64,000 bases of DNA from Algirhabdus cladophorae (GTDB lineage Bacteria > Pseudomonadota > Alphaproteobacteria > Rhodobacterales > Rhodobacteraceae): the NCBI RefSeq assembly GCF_044772865.1, contig NZ_CP173029.1:2418001-2482000 (forward strand). Reading direction: 5' to 3'. The notes under the pieces were generated by a model. The model did no database searches. It had not been told where the DNA came from and saw only the letters and a program-made list of their open reading frames with translations. How positions within the stretch are numbered: position 1 is the stretch's first letter; every line of letters starts with the position of its first letter. This document shows, one piece after another, positions 43,911 to 54,322 of this stretch. Both the position numbers and the translations under genes were made by a program.

Positions 43911-44001
43911 AAGCGCCCCCCTTAGAGCCTGCGCACCCCCTAAGATAGGCATAAGCCCCTAGGATTTCCAGTTTTACCTGCAAAATCGGCACAGGCAGAT
44001 C

Positions 44002-45174
44002 CTAATCAAGGCAGTTCAACGCCTGTTGGAAATCTTCCAGCAAATCATCAGCATCTTCCAGTCCAATACTTATGCGCAACAGGCCCGGCGTGATCCCAAG
44101 CGACGCGCGCTGGTCCTCGCTAAGGCGTTGATGCGTGGTGGTCGCGGGATGGGTGACAATGGATTTGGCATCGCCCAAATTGTTGGAGATCGTGAAAATC
44201 TGCAGTTTATTCATGACCTTAAAGGCGGCCGCTTGCCCACCCTTGACGTCTAGCGCTACAACAGTCCCACCTTTGTCCATCTGGGCCTTGGACAATTCAT
44301 AAGCCGGATGGTCCTGCAAATGTGGGAAGATAACATTGGCCAGCCCGACGTGCCCCTGCAGTCCTTGGGCAAAATGCAGCGCCGTATCGGCCTGCGCATT
44401 TACCCGCAATTCCATGGTTTCTAACCCCTTGAGCATGATCCAAGCGGTAAACGGACTCATCGCGCCACCAGTGTGTTTGAGATAAGGCTCAACCGTTTTG
44501 CGAATAAACTCGCGGGTGCCCAGAATTATGCCCCCCAAAGCGCGGCCCTGCCCGTCCATATGTTTGGTTGCAGAATAGACGATCACATCAGCGCCCAGTT
44601 CGGCTGCTTTGGAAAACACAGGCGTTGAAAAGACGTTGTCGACAATAACCGTGGCACCCACAGCATGGGCCAGATCCGAAACGGCTTTGATATCAACAAC
44701 GTCCAAGGTCGGGTTTGAAAGAGATTCAAAGAACACCGCCTTGGTGTCGGGCCGCAGGGCCGCTTGCCAAGCAGCCAAATCATCGCCATCGACAAAGGTC
44801 ACATCGACGCCATATCGTGGCAAAATATCCTCGAGAATATACAGGCAAGACCCAAACAAGGCCTTTGACGACACAACATGGTCGCCGGCCTTTAGCATCG
44901 ATGTCAGTGCACCGTTGACCGCCGCCATGCCGCTTGCGGTGGCAAAACCGTCTTCGGTGCCTTCCAAAGCGGCGGCCCGTTCTTCAAACATCCGAACGGT
45001 TGGGTTGCCGTAGCGGGCATAAATGAACTCGTCGTCGCCAGACTGCAAAAACCGTGCCTCTGCGGCCTCGGCAGTCTCGTAGACAAAACCTTGAGTGAGA
45101 AAAATAGCCTCGCTGACCTCGCCGTATTGACTGCGACGGGTGCCAGAATGGACAGCCTTGGTGCGTTTCTTCAT
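44002..45174 (-). CDS. metZ: O-succinylhomoserine sulfhydrylase
   Basis: Makes homocysteine directly from O-succinylhomoserine (or O-acetylhomoserine) and sulfide in methionine synthesis. 390 aa PLP enzyme of the Cys/Met metabolism family. Schiff-base lysine K204 (YSATKHMDGQGRALGG), phosphate loop ASGMAAVNGAL, and YARYGNPTVRMFEER near the N-terminus. The start ATG follows GGAAAGAAGGAAG. The leader carries a SAM-II riboswitch and a terminator, so expression should fall when SAM is abundant. Confidence 0.96.
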   Translation of the reverse strand: MKKRTKAVHSGTRRSQYGEVSEAIFLTQGFVYETAEAAEARFLQSGDDEFIYARYGNPTVRMFEERAAALEGTEDGFATASGMAAVNGALTSMLKAGDHVVSSKALFGSCLYILEDILPRYGVDVTFVDGDDLAAWQAALRPDTKAVFFESLSNPTLDVVDIKAVSDLAHAVGATVIVDNVFSTPVFSKAAELGADVIVYSATKHMDGQGRALGGIILGTREFIRKTVEPYLKHTGGAMSPFTAWIMLKGLETMELRVNAQADTALHFAQGLQGHVGLANVIFPHLQDHPAYELSKAQMDKGGTVVALDVKGGQAAAFKVMNKLQIFTISNNLGDAKSIVTHPATTTHQRLSEDQRASLGITPGLLRISIGLEDADDLLEDFQQALNCLD

Positions 45175-45206
45175 CGCGATCTTCCTTCTTTCCGGCCATT
45201 AGCCAC

Positions 45207-45241
45207 AAAAAAACCCCCACCGCACAATAGACGCCGGGGGC
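45207..45241 (-). terminator. Rho-independent terminator in the metZ leader
   Basis: CCCCC...GGGGG stem with a partly paired inner loop, followed by seven T on the minus strand. It stands between the riboswitch and the metZ start (33 bp downstream). It is the likely expression platform: SAM binding should favour termination. Confidence 0.75.
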
Positions 45242-45254
45242 AATCGCCCTGACC

Positions 45255-45308
45255 TCTTTAGCAGCATATTTAACGTGGCCCGCAATCCGGTGAAACAAAT
45301 CGCCACGG
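45255..45308 (-). ncRNA. SAM-II riboswitch (metA-type motif) upstream of metZ
   Basis: The minus-strand leader contains CCGTGGCGATTTG, then ATTGCGGGCCACGTTAAA, then TGCTGCTAAAGAGG. This reproduces the SAM-II consensus: P1 formed by CGTGG (45307-45303) with CCACG (45278-45274), the GATTTG loop, the CCACGTTAAA block and the 3' GCTAAAGA pseudoknot strand (45262-45255). Known SAM-II elements control methionine genes of alphaproteobacteria. It lies about 80 bp upstream of metZ with a terminator in between. Confidence 0.9.
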
Positions 45309-45445
45309 TACGAGTGGGATAACGTTGGCGCATCACAGGGTCAAGAGGCCTTGGAGCGCACTGTGCCTTAATAAAACTCTTACATAGGCCATTTAAACCC
45401 GCGCTCAGGGACAAAAGAGGACTACCATCCAAGGGAGACCGTCCC

Positions 45446-46384
45446 ATGACACTCTTGCATTTAGACGCGGTTGGCACCCAGCCCAAAATGGCCGATGGGA
45501 CAGATGTGGCCACGGCCTTTGCGGCCTTACCAAGCGGTTCCAGCACTATCATTGTTTTGCTGCATGGGTTTCGATACGCACCCACGGCCCCGCATAATTC
45601 ACCCCATTCCACGCTGTATTCCTTGACGCCAAACAGTCGGCTCGCCCGCGCCAATGTCAGTTGGGTCGGTGGGTTGGGTATTGAGGCCGAGGCCACAAAT
45701 GGCAACCTATGCATAGGCTTCGGCTGGAATGCGCGCGGCACCATTTGGCGGGCCAACGCCCAAGCCCAAAGTGCCGCCATTGCCTTGCGGACCACCTTGC
45801 GGCTGTTGCGCGCACGCTTTGCCCACCGGCCCATTGCAATTCTGGCCCATTCGCTGGGCGCACGCGTTGCACTGGAAAGCCTTGAAGGCCTGTCCGCAGA
45901 CACAGTGGCCCGTATGGTTCTTATGTCACCTGCGGTTATGCAACAGCACGCGCAAACTGCCCTGAAAACACCAGCGGGGCGCAGTACCGAGGTGATCAAC
46001 ATCATCAGCCGCCAAAATGACCTTTATGATGCCGCGTTGGAATGGATGCTGCATCCACGCGATGTGCAGGCCAAAGCGCTTGGCGATGGGTTGGGCCATG
46101 CTCAAAACAATTGGCTGGATATAGAGATTGATCACCCCCAAGTGTCACGGGCCCTCATGCAGATCGGCCATCCATTGGGCCCCGCGCCCGCAACGGTCTG
46201 TCACTGGTCCTGCTACACCCGCGACGGAATTTTCGATTTGTATAAGGCGATGCTCTGCAAACCGCGCGAAACGCCTTTGCCCTACTTACGCCGGCATTTG
46301 GGCCAGCCTGCAACGCCCCGGTGGTCACGATTGATCAACCCTGACCTGCGACGTATGCTCTTGCCCTTTGCGCTAAAATCCTGA
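45446..46384 (+). CDS. Alpha/beta hydrolase
   Basis: 312 aa. Oxyanion strand IIVLLHGFRYAP near residue 35, nucleophile elbow AHSLGARVALESL (Ser about 135), and late acidic/His candidates (NIISRQNDLYD, later DHPQ). No signal peptide. Similar to lipase-like DUF900-type hydrolases; substrate unknown. AAGGGAG precedes the ATG. Divergent from metZ; 36 bp ahead of the GST gene. Confidence 0.82.
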   Translation: MTLLHLDAVGTQPKMADGTDVATAFAALPSGSSTIIVLLHGFRYAPTAPHNSPHSTLYSLTPNSRLARANVSWVGGLGIEAEATNGNLCIGFGWNARGTIWRANAQAQSAAIALRTTLRLLRARFAHRPIAILAHSLGARVALESLEGLSADTVARMVLMSPAVMQQHAQTALKTPAGRSTEVINIISRQNDLYDAALEWMLHPRDVQAKALGDGLGHAQNNWLDIEIDHPQVSRALMQIGHPLGPAPATVCHWSCYTRDGIFDLYKAMLCKPRETPLPYLRRHLGQPATPRWSRLINPDLRRMLLPFALKS

Positions 46385-46420
46385 AATCTGCCCGCCTGAC
46401 GCATTGATTAGGACAGCGTA

Positions 46421-47122
46421 ATGCAAGACCCGATTGACCTTTATTTTTGGCCAACCCCCAATGGCTGGAAAATTTCCATCGCCCTAGAAGAAATGGCGCT
46501 GCCCTACACGACACATTTGGTGAATATCGGTAAAGGCGATCAATTTGATCCAGCGTTTCTGGCGATAGCACCGAACAACCGGATGCCCGCGATTGTCGAT
46601 CCTGATGGCCCCGAGGGCACGCCGGTTTCGATCTTTGAAAGCGGTGCTATTTTGCAATATCTGGCGCGCAAGACGGGTCAGTTTTACGGCCAAACTGCAC
46701 GCGACCAAATTACTGTGGATCAGTGGTTGATGTGGCAAATGGGCGGCTTGGGGCCTATGGCCGGTCAGGCCCATCACTTTTTGAAATATGCCCCAGCCCT
46801 GGATCCTCCCAACGATCTGCCCTATGCCAAAGACCGCTACCGCGCGGAAACTGCGCGTCTTTATGGCGTTTTAGACCGACAGCTGGCCAAATCGGAATAT
46901 GTGGCAGGTGACTTCTGTTCTATCGCGGACATGTCGATTTGGGGGTGGGCCAGCCTTTGGGAAGGCCAGCAGCAAACCCTAGAGGACAAACCCAATATGG
47001 CCCGTTGGTTGGACCTGATAGGCGCGCGTCCGGGCGTAATCGCAGGACGCGCCCTTTATGCCGAGTTGCGGGCTGATTTTCGCAAAGACAGTCAGGCCCA
47101 GAACCAGCTGTTCAAAAAATAG
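46421..47122 (+). CDS. Glutathione S-transferase family, YfcG/YghU-like
   Basis: 233 aa. N-terminal thioredoxin-fold domain with the nu-class motif PTPNGWKISIALEEM (Thr/Asn in place of catalytic Tyr/Ser/Cys) and the GSH-binding FESGAILQYLARKTG. All-helical C-terminal domain. E. coli homologues act as glutathione-dependent disulfide reductases or peroxidases rather than classical transferases. Function inferred only from family. Confidence 0.88.
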   Translation: MQDPIDLYFWPTPNGWKISIALEEMALPYTTHLVNIGKGDQFDPAFLAIAPNNRMPAIVDPDGPEGTPVSIFESGAILQYLARKTGQFYGQTARDQITVDQWLMWQMGGLGPMAGQAHHFLKYAPALDPPNDLPYAKDRYRAETARLYGVLDRQLAKSEYVAGDFCSIADMSIWGWASLWEGQQQTLEDKPNMARWLDLIGARPGVIAGRALYAELRADFRKDSQAQNQLFKK

Positions 47123-47189
47123 GCAAAAAATTCTTGTCTTGATCTTATTTTGGGTATTTGGTTTCGCGAAGATCACATTGCGGGGATAA

Positions 47190-47903
47190 ATGTTCGAGAC
47201 CTTCTTTGCGCCAGAAAATCTAGTGTTGATTGCCGGTGCTATTTTTACGCTGGCTTATTTGATCATCCATCAAGTTGCGATGCGCATTATCCTGCTATTT
47301 GGCTCTGGATTTTACATTTGGTATTACGCTGTTATTGCGCAAACCCCTCTGTGGGAGGCGATCTACACCAGTATCGTTATGATTTTAGCCAACGTTGTGG
47401 GATTGGTTTTGCTCTATGCACGTGGCTCGCGGTATTTTCTGCCTAAACAACATCGCGATATCTATCCCCTGTTTGATGAACTTCAGCCCGGCGATTTTCG
47501 ACAGCTTCTTAGCCTTGCGGACCGCCGCGTGCTGCAAACATCCGAGGTTCTGACCCGCGAAGGTGCGCCAGTTGAAAGGCTATTTTATGTTATCTCGGGA
47601 ACCATGACGATTGATAAACTGAACAATCAGTTTCGCATGCCCGCCGAGGTTTTTGTAGGCGAAGTTGCCTATCTAACCAACCGCCCTGCCACCGCAACAA
47701 CCTACTTGCCCGAAGGGGCCGAAGTGTTGGAATGGGATGTGCAGGCCCTGCGCCGCAAAGCATCGCGCAAGCCGCGGTTCAAAATGGCCTTGGAGGCGAT
47801 GATTTCACAGGATTTGGCACAAAAGGTTGCCGTAGCCGTGGCCCCTGCCATAGCAGAAGACCTCATGGCTGCACGTCCCGTCCGTGCGAAACGCGCGACC
47901 TAG
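47190..47903 (+). CDS. Popeye-type cyclic-nucleotide-binding membrane protein
   Basis: 237 aa. Three short membrane helices in the first about 78 residues, then a cNMP-binding beta-barrel. FDELQPGDFRQLLSLADRR and LFYVISGTMTID are followed by a phosphate-binding cassette-like VGEVAYLTNRPATATT (G-E and R-x-A-T retained). The order short three-helix anchor plus cNMP domain is that of animal POPDC proteins and their bacterial relatives. It may read cAMP or cGMP at the membrane. Overlaps yciB by 4 bp on the other strand. Confidence 0.82.
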   Translation: MFETFFAPENLVLIAGAIFTLAYLIIHQVAMRIILLFGSGFYIWYYAVIAQTPLWEAIYTSIVMILANVVGLVLLYARGSRYFLPKQHRDIYPLFDELQPGDFRQLLSLADRRVLQTSEVLTREGAPVERLFYVISGTMTIDKLNNQFRMPAEVFVGEVAYLTNRPATATTYLPEGAEVLEWDVQALRRKASRKPRFKMALEAMISQDLAQKVAVAVAPAIAEDLMAARPVRAKRAT

Positions 47904-48505
47904 TCTTCAGTTTCAGGTTCGATCATATATTTTTGTAGCCCGATAATCTGGGTCCACAAAAAGACGAACAACAGGACCGGAAACGCAAAGGTTTCTATCT
48001 TGACCCAAGCATCCGTAGACATCGTGCGCCAAACAATTTCATTCGCCACCGCGAGCACTGCAAACCCAAGGCACAAGCGCTTTGTTAAGATCATCCAGCC
48101 TTCGGGGTGCATCGGCATCATTTCAGCCATGATCCATTCCAGATAGGATTTGCGCTGCAACAGGCCAATACCAAGAATAATCGCAAAAATCCCATAAATG
48201 ATGCTGGTTTTCATCTTAAAGAACCGCTCATCGTTGAAATATGCGGTTAATCCACCAAAGAAAATGACCATGAATGCGGTAAAGATCTGCATCCGGCTGA
48301 GTTTACCGCTGAGGAACCACATAACCCCCATGGCAAGCAAAATGATCGGCACAAAAATGAGGGTCGCCACGATAAACCCACTGTATTCCGTTCCGCCGAT
48401 AACAAAGGTGTCTTCTTTGATCCGCAAGTAGATCACAAAAAAGATCAGAGTTGGACCAAGCTCCAGAACCTGTTTGAGAATTGGATTGATTTTACGTTCG
48501 CTCAT
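47900..48505 (-). CDS. yciB: Inner membrane protein YciB / septation protein A
   Basis: 201 aa, about five to six helices, matching the intracellular septation family (LKQVLELGPTLIFFVIYL at the start, WIMAEMMPMHPEGWMILTKR, NEIVWRTMSTDAWVKIETFAF). Homologues affect cell division and envelope stress in enteric bacteria; the mechanism is unclear. Last gene of ftsY-eamA-yciB (12-bp gap to the exporter). Confidence 0.94.
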   Translation of the reverse strand: MSERKINPILKQVLELGPTLIFFVIYLRIKEDTFVIGGTEYSGFIVATLIFVPIILLAMGVMWFLSGKLSRMQIFTAFMVIFFGGLTAYFNDERFFKMKTSIIYGIFAIILGIGLLQRKSYLEWIMAEMMPMHPEGWMILTKRLCLGFAVLAVANEIVWRTMSTDAWVKIETFAFPVLLFVFLWTQIIGLQKYMIEPETED

Positions 48506-48517
48506 GGTGTCCTCGTC

Positions 48518-49420
48518 CTATCCGCCCAGTTCCACTATCACAGCGCCCAGCGCAATCAATGCCATCAGGCCCGCGCGTTTTGGGCCGACCGGCTCTTTTA
48601 GGAACAACCAGCCGATAATGGCGGCAAAAACTGTGGATGTTTCGCGCAGGATAGCCGCCTCGCCCACCTTATCAAGGCGCGTGGCCAACATGATCGAGCC
48701 AAAGCTGGCAAAGGCCATAAATGCGCCGATCACACCGCGTGTCATCAAAGGGCCCAAAGCCGGTCGATTAGGATCTTTCAGCCATAAACGGGCGGCCACA
48801 ACGGGCATAAACACACCATCAATTACAAAAAACCATGCCAGAAACGTGAACGGATCTGCTGTGGCCCGGATCCCATAGGCGTCGAAGGTCGTATAAAGCG
48901 CCACGAAGAGCCCAGTCACAAAGGCGATGCCCAACGCCGCGATAAGGATGCCACGATCCAAGACCGTTTGGCGCAAATTATATCCTGCCAGTCCAAAGAT
49001 CCCCATAAGCAAGACAGCGACCCCACCCCACTGTATCAAGGTGAAGGTTTCCTCAAACAACAGATAGGCGCCAATCACCGTAAAGAGCGGCCCCGTGCCG
49101 CGCACCACGGGATAGACCACCGTGTAGGCCCCTTTGGAATAGGCCCAGCTTTGCAAGACTTTATAGGCGACGTGTATGACGAAAACGCCTGCAAAGATTG
49201 GCCACATATGCGCCTCGGGCCAAGGCACCACGAATAATGCAAACGGCAGGGCCATTGCAAAATAGCTGATGTCGATGGCACCACGGGTCAGCCAAGGATC
49301 ATGGCGACCCTTTTGTAATGCGCCAAAGCCTGCGTGCAACACAGCCGCCAGTAGCGCCAGCATAAGGGCGACTTGGTGACCTTGCGCGGTTCCCTCTAGA
49401 CTGATCAGCCATTGGCTCAT
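48518..49420 (-). CDS. EamA-like multidrug/metabolite exporter
   Basis: 300 aa, about ten helices with EamA-type halves (VLHAGFGALQKGRHDPWL; VYPVVRGTGPLFTVIGAYLLFEE; EAAILRETSTVFAAIIGWLFLKE). Distinct from the tandem pair at 25.5-27.3 kb. In the same operon as ftsY (42-bp gap), a linkage I associate with Rhodobacteraceae. Substrate unknown. Confidence 0.85.
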   Translation of the reverse strand: MSQWLISLEGTAQGHQVALMLALLAAVLHAGFGALQKGRHDPWLTRGAIDISYFAMALPFALFVVPWPEAHMWPIFAGVFVIHVAYKVLQSWAYSKGAYTVVYPVVRGTGPLFTVIGAYLLFEETFTLIQWGGVAVLLMGIFGLAGYNLRQTVLDRGILIAALGIAFVTGLFVALYTTFDAYGIRATADPFTFLAWFFVIDGVFMPVVAARLWLKDPNRPALGPLMTRGVIGAFMAFASFGSIMLATRLDKVGEAAILRETSTVFAAIIGWLFLKEPVGPKRAGLMALIALGAVIVELGG

Positions 49421-49462
49421 GAAGCATCCGTATGGATTTAGGTATTTTAGACTAAAGAAACC

Positions 49463-50956
<1,494 letters not shown>

Positions 50957-51152
50957 CGAGGGACACCCTTATTGCTGCATCATCCACCTAATACGCCTGA
51001 TCGGAATTGAAAAGATTACAGGCATTTTAGTTGCGATCTCTGACGATCGTTTACCAGATCGAAACGTAGTGTCCCGCCTATTAGATGATCTAGGACTCTG
51101 TGGATGGCTCGCGGTCGGGTATCTTACAGGTCACATTTTTGGAGCTGCCAAC

Positions 51153-52226
51153 ATGACCCGCCCGGTTTTGGTGTTTGCAGCCGCAACCCTTGTGCCCGTG
51201 GCTCTGCTCGCCTGCGGTGCACTGATGGGCGGCGGCTGGCTTATCGCCGCTTGTCTGTACCTGACGTTGTTCACCGCAAGTCTGGATGAATTGATCCAGT
51301 TTGCAAGCGAAGACGCGCCTGATGGTGCTGAATTTCCAGCAGCAGATGGGCTGTCGGCGGCATTGGCACTCAGTCACTTTATGCTTTGGCCACTTGCAGT
51401 TAGCGCCATTTCTGGGGCGAATGGCGCGGCCAACTGGGAACAATTTCTAGCGTTGATTTGCTTTGGTCTGTTTTTCGGGCAAGTGTCCAATTCTAACGCG
51501 CATGAGCTGATCCACAAAACAAATTACACCATGCACAGCCTTGGGAAATGGGTCTATATTTCGTTGCTTTTTGGCCATCACACCAGCGCCCATGTCTACA
51601 TTCACCACCGGCATGTAGGCACCCGCGACGACCCGCAAACGGCCCGTTTTGGCGAATCGTTTTACCGATATGCCGTGCGGGCATGGCGCGGATCCTTCAA
51701 ACAAGGGCTGATCGCCGAGAACAGAATGCAACGCATGCGGTACCAACGCCTAAAATTTAGCCACCATCCCTACACGCATTATTTGCTGGGGGCCTTAGTC
51801 ATGTTGGGCTTTTCGCTGGTTATCGGTGGCTGGGCTGGACTGGCTGCATTGTTGGCTTTGGCAGGCTACGCCCAGACGCAGCTTTTGCTGTCTGATTACG
51901 TCCAGCATTACGGCCTGAAGCGGCAGATCATGGACAATGGCAAGGTCGAACCTATCGGGATCGAACACTCTTGGAACGCGCCGCATTTCTTTTCCTCGGC
52001 GCTAATGCTGAATGCGCCACGCCATTCAGATCACCACGCCCATCCCAGCAAAAACTATGCCAGCCTCGCTCTGCCCGGCGCTGACGAAGCGCCGATGTTG
52101 CCGCGCAGTCTGCCTGTGATGGCTGTGGTCGCTTTGTTCCCACCGTTCTGGCGCAAGGTCATGGATCCGCTGGCGATGCAATGGCAGCCGGAAACGCGCG
52201 ACACGTTATCAATTGCTGCGCAGTAG
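51153..52226 (+). CDS. alkB: AlkB-like membrane diiron alkane monooxygenase
   Basis: 357 aa from the ATG at 51153 (GGAG 10 bp upstream); the open frame back to 50919 has no ribosome site and little similarity. Six-helix membrane fold with three histidine boxes: HELIH (117-121), HVYIHHRH (147-154) and HSDHHAHP near the C-terminus, plus DYVQHYGL (compare NYxEHYGL in AlkB). This family hydroxylates terminal alkyl groups. No rubredoxin or reductase gene is nearby, so electron donors must be encoded elsewhere. The true substrate may differ from n-alkanes. Confidence 0.88.
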   Translation: MTRPVLVFAAATLVPVALLACGALMGGGWLIAACLYLTLFTASLDELIQFASEDAPDGAEFPAADGLSAALALSHFMLWPLAVSAISGANGAANWEQFLALICFGLFFGQVSNSNAHELIHKTNYTMHSLGKWVYISLLFGHHTSAHVYIHHRHVGTRDDPQTARFGESFYRYAVRAWRGSFKQGLIAENRMQRMRYQRLKFSHHPYTHYLLGALVMLGFSLVIGGWAGLAALLALAGYAQTQLLLSDYVQHYGLKRQIMDNGKVEPIGIEHSWNAPHFFSSALMLNAPRHSDHHAHPSKNYASLALPGADEAPMLPRSLPVMAVVALFPPFWRKVMDPLAMQWQPETRDTLSIAAQ

Positions 52227-52291
52227 CTGCTTATTGCTGATGCACGCAATATTGACTGGCCTCATCACATAAAGCCCGCCATGGTAGCGCT

Positions 52292-52693
52292 ATGAAACAG
52301 CTTATTAGTGTAGTCTTGCTTGCCTTGAGCACCTTCGCAGCACAGGCCGAAACCCAGCTTAGCCCTGAGGAATTTGAGGCCTATGTTTCGGGCAAAACCC
52401 TTTATTTTGCCTCTGAGGGTCAATTGCCCTACGGCGCCGAACAGTACCGGGCGGACCGACGCGTGCGCTGGTCGTATCTGGACGGTGAATGCAAAGAAGG
52501 GCAATGGTTCGTAGATTTGGATTTGATCTGCTTTGTCTATCACGACAGCCCTGAACCCCAGTGCTGGAGCTTCTATGCAACAGAAAATGGCCTCAAGGCC
52601 CTGTTTGAAAACGACCCAGATCAAACAGTGCTGTACGAGGTCTCCGAAGCAAGCGGCCCCTTGCAGTGCTACGGTCCCGAGGTAGGGGCCTAA
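52292..52693 (+). CDS. Small secreted hypothetical protein
   Basis: 133 aa with an N-terminal signal peptide (MKQLISVVLLALSTFAAQA). The mature part has four cysteines (GECKEG, LICFVY, PQCWSFY, LQCYGP), suggesting two disulfides, and a W-rich centre. No family recognised. The stop overlaps the convergent xseA by 4 bp. Confidence 0.75.
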   Translation: MKQLISVVLLALSTFAAQAETQLSPEEFEAYVSGKTLYFASEGQLPYGAEQYRADRRVRWSYLDGECKEGQWFVDLDLICFVYHDSPEPQCWSFYATENGLKALFENDPDQTVLYEVSEASGPLQCYGPEVGA

Positions 52694-54246
52694 TCAAACA
52701 AGCTTCCCTGATCAGGCTTAGGTGTGCTGGAACGCCGCTTGGCCTTAGCAGTTGTGACCGCCTCGCCCAAGGCCACACGGCCATCAGAAAACTCAACTTC
52801 CAGCGATTGCGCGGCTTTGGCGGCTTTGGCGTTGGTCACAACAGCCCCGTCGCCGCGCACGATTGCATATCCACGGGCCAGCGTTTCGTTCGGACCAAGG
52901 CTTTCGCGCAACCGCTCAAGTCCCGCTAAGCGGTCCTGCGCCTGACGCAGACGGCGCACACCCACACCTTGCAAACGTTTGAGCATCACATCCAAATCCC
53001 GCGCCTTTTGCGCTGTGTCCCGTTGCAACACCTCTAACCGCAGCCGTTGTCCAACATCCGATAAACGTTGGGCCTTCATCTGGTTGATCCGCTGCATGGC
53101 GGGCCGCAACCGTTCTGCGCGATCTTGAACCCGGCGCAAGTCGGCCGCAATCGGACGACCCAACAGGCTGGGTTTTAGCGCACCGGCGCGTTCCGTAAGC
53201 TGGAGTTGCTTGCGCGCAACTGCAGCGGTCAGGGCTTTGGGCAAGCGCCCGTCCCATTGATCAAAGCGTTGTTGCGCCCCTTGGATCAAAGCCGCCGGCG
53301 TCCCAAGGCCCCGGGATACATCACCCAAGCGTTGTTGACGTTGACGGACTGCAGATAGAACCGAACGCTTGAGCCGTGCGTCTTGTTCTTCGACCCATGC
53401 CAGCAATTCCATGCGCACAGGCACCGCCATTTCGGCCGCTGCCGTGGGTGTCGGCGCGCGTTTATCCGAAACAAAATCGATCAAGGTGGTATCGGTTTCG
53501 TGGCCCACCGCAGAAATCAGAGGGATTTGGCTGGCGGCAGCCGCGCGCGCGACGGCTTCTTCATTAAAGCCCCAAAGGTCCTCAATCGCCCCGCCCCCAC
53601 GGGCCACGATCAAAAGATCAGGCCGCGGGATCGGATCAAGCGGACCAAGGGCGTTAAAACCTGCAATGGCGCGCGCCACTTCTGGCGCGCAGGCCTTGCC
53701 TTGAACCGCCACAGGCCAGATCAGCACGTGGCGCGGAAACCGGTCTCGCAAGCGGTGCAAAATATCGCGAATAACAGCCCCAGATGGCGAGGTGATCACC
53801 CCAATGACATTTGGTAAAAACGGAATTGGCCGTTTGCGCGCAGGATCAAACAGCCCTTCAGCCTTGAGTGCTGCTTTGCGTTTCTCCAACATAGCCAGCA
53901 GCGCGCCTTCGCCTGCCACTGTCATTTCATCCACGTTCAAATTGTAGCGCGACTGCGGGCCAAACGCCGACAGCTTGCCGGTCACGATGACCTCCATCCC
54001 TTCCTCAGGACGGACACTGAGGCGGGCGGCTTGCCCCTTCCAAGTGGTGCAATTCAAGACGTTACGATCATCTTTGACATCATAATAAAGGTGACCAGAC
54101 CGGGCCTGAACGACGCGCCCAATCTCACCTCGAACACGTACCCGCCCAAAGGCGCCCTCAAGGGCCTTCTTCACCGCCCCCGAGATTTCAGAGACGGAAT
54201 ATTCCGGTGTGTTTTGTCCCGGTGACGGCTCGTCAATAAGATCCAT
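52690..54246 (-). CDS. xseA: Exodeoxyribonuclease VII large subunit
   Basis: Single-strand DNA exonuclease subunit. 518 aa from the ATG at 54246 (MDLIDEPSPGQNTPEYSVSE); the frame extends to 54663 but that part lies inside purD on the other strand. N-terminal OB-fold (VRVRGEIGRVVQARSGHLYYDVKDD), catalytic domain (IGVITSPSGAVIRDILHRL, VARGGGAIEDLWGFNEE, SAVGHETDTTLIDFVSD), long coiled coil (about 290-440) and RGYAIVRGDGAVV near the end. xseB is not in the window. Divergent from purD. Confidence 0.96.
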   Translation of the reverse strand: MDLIDEPSPGQNTPEYSVSEISGAVKKALEGAFGRVRVRGEIGRVVQARSGHLYYDVKDDRNVLNCTTWKGQAARLSVRPEEGMEVIVTGKLSAFGPQSRYNLNVDEMTVAGEGALLAMLEKRKAALKAEGLFDPARKRPIPFLPNVIGVITSPSGAVIRDILHRLRDRFPRHVLIWPVAVQGKACAPEVARAIAGFNALGPLDPIPRPDLLIVARGGGAIEDLWGFNEEAVARAAAASQIPLISAVGHETDTTLIDFVSDKRAPTPTAAAEMAVPVRMELLAWVEEQDARLKRSVLSAVRQRQQRLGDVSRGLGTPAALIQGAQQRFDQWDGRLPKALTAAVARKQLQLTERAGALKPSLLGRPIAADLRRVQDRAERLRPAMQRINQMKAQRLSDVGQRLRLEVLQRDTAQKARDLDVMLKRLQGVGVRRLRQAQDRLAGLERLRESLGPNETLARGYAIVRGDGAVVTNAKAAKAAQSLEVEFSDGRVALGEAVTTAKAKRRSSTPKPDQGSLFD

Positions 54247-54322
54247 GCAGTGCTGCCTTGTGGTCGATTGGCTTGCACCATAGAACGAGGACAAACAAAG
54301 GCCAAGCAAGGGGTGCGATCCG

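Noticed and set aside
45199..46005. Open frame on the minus strand opposite the alpha/beta hydrolase
   Set aside because: Antisense to a well-supported gene and running into the metZ riboswitch leader; no domain.
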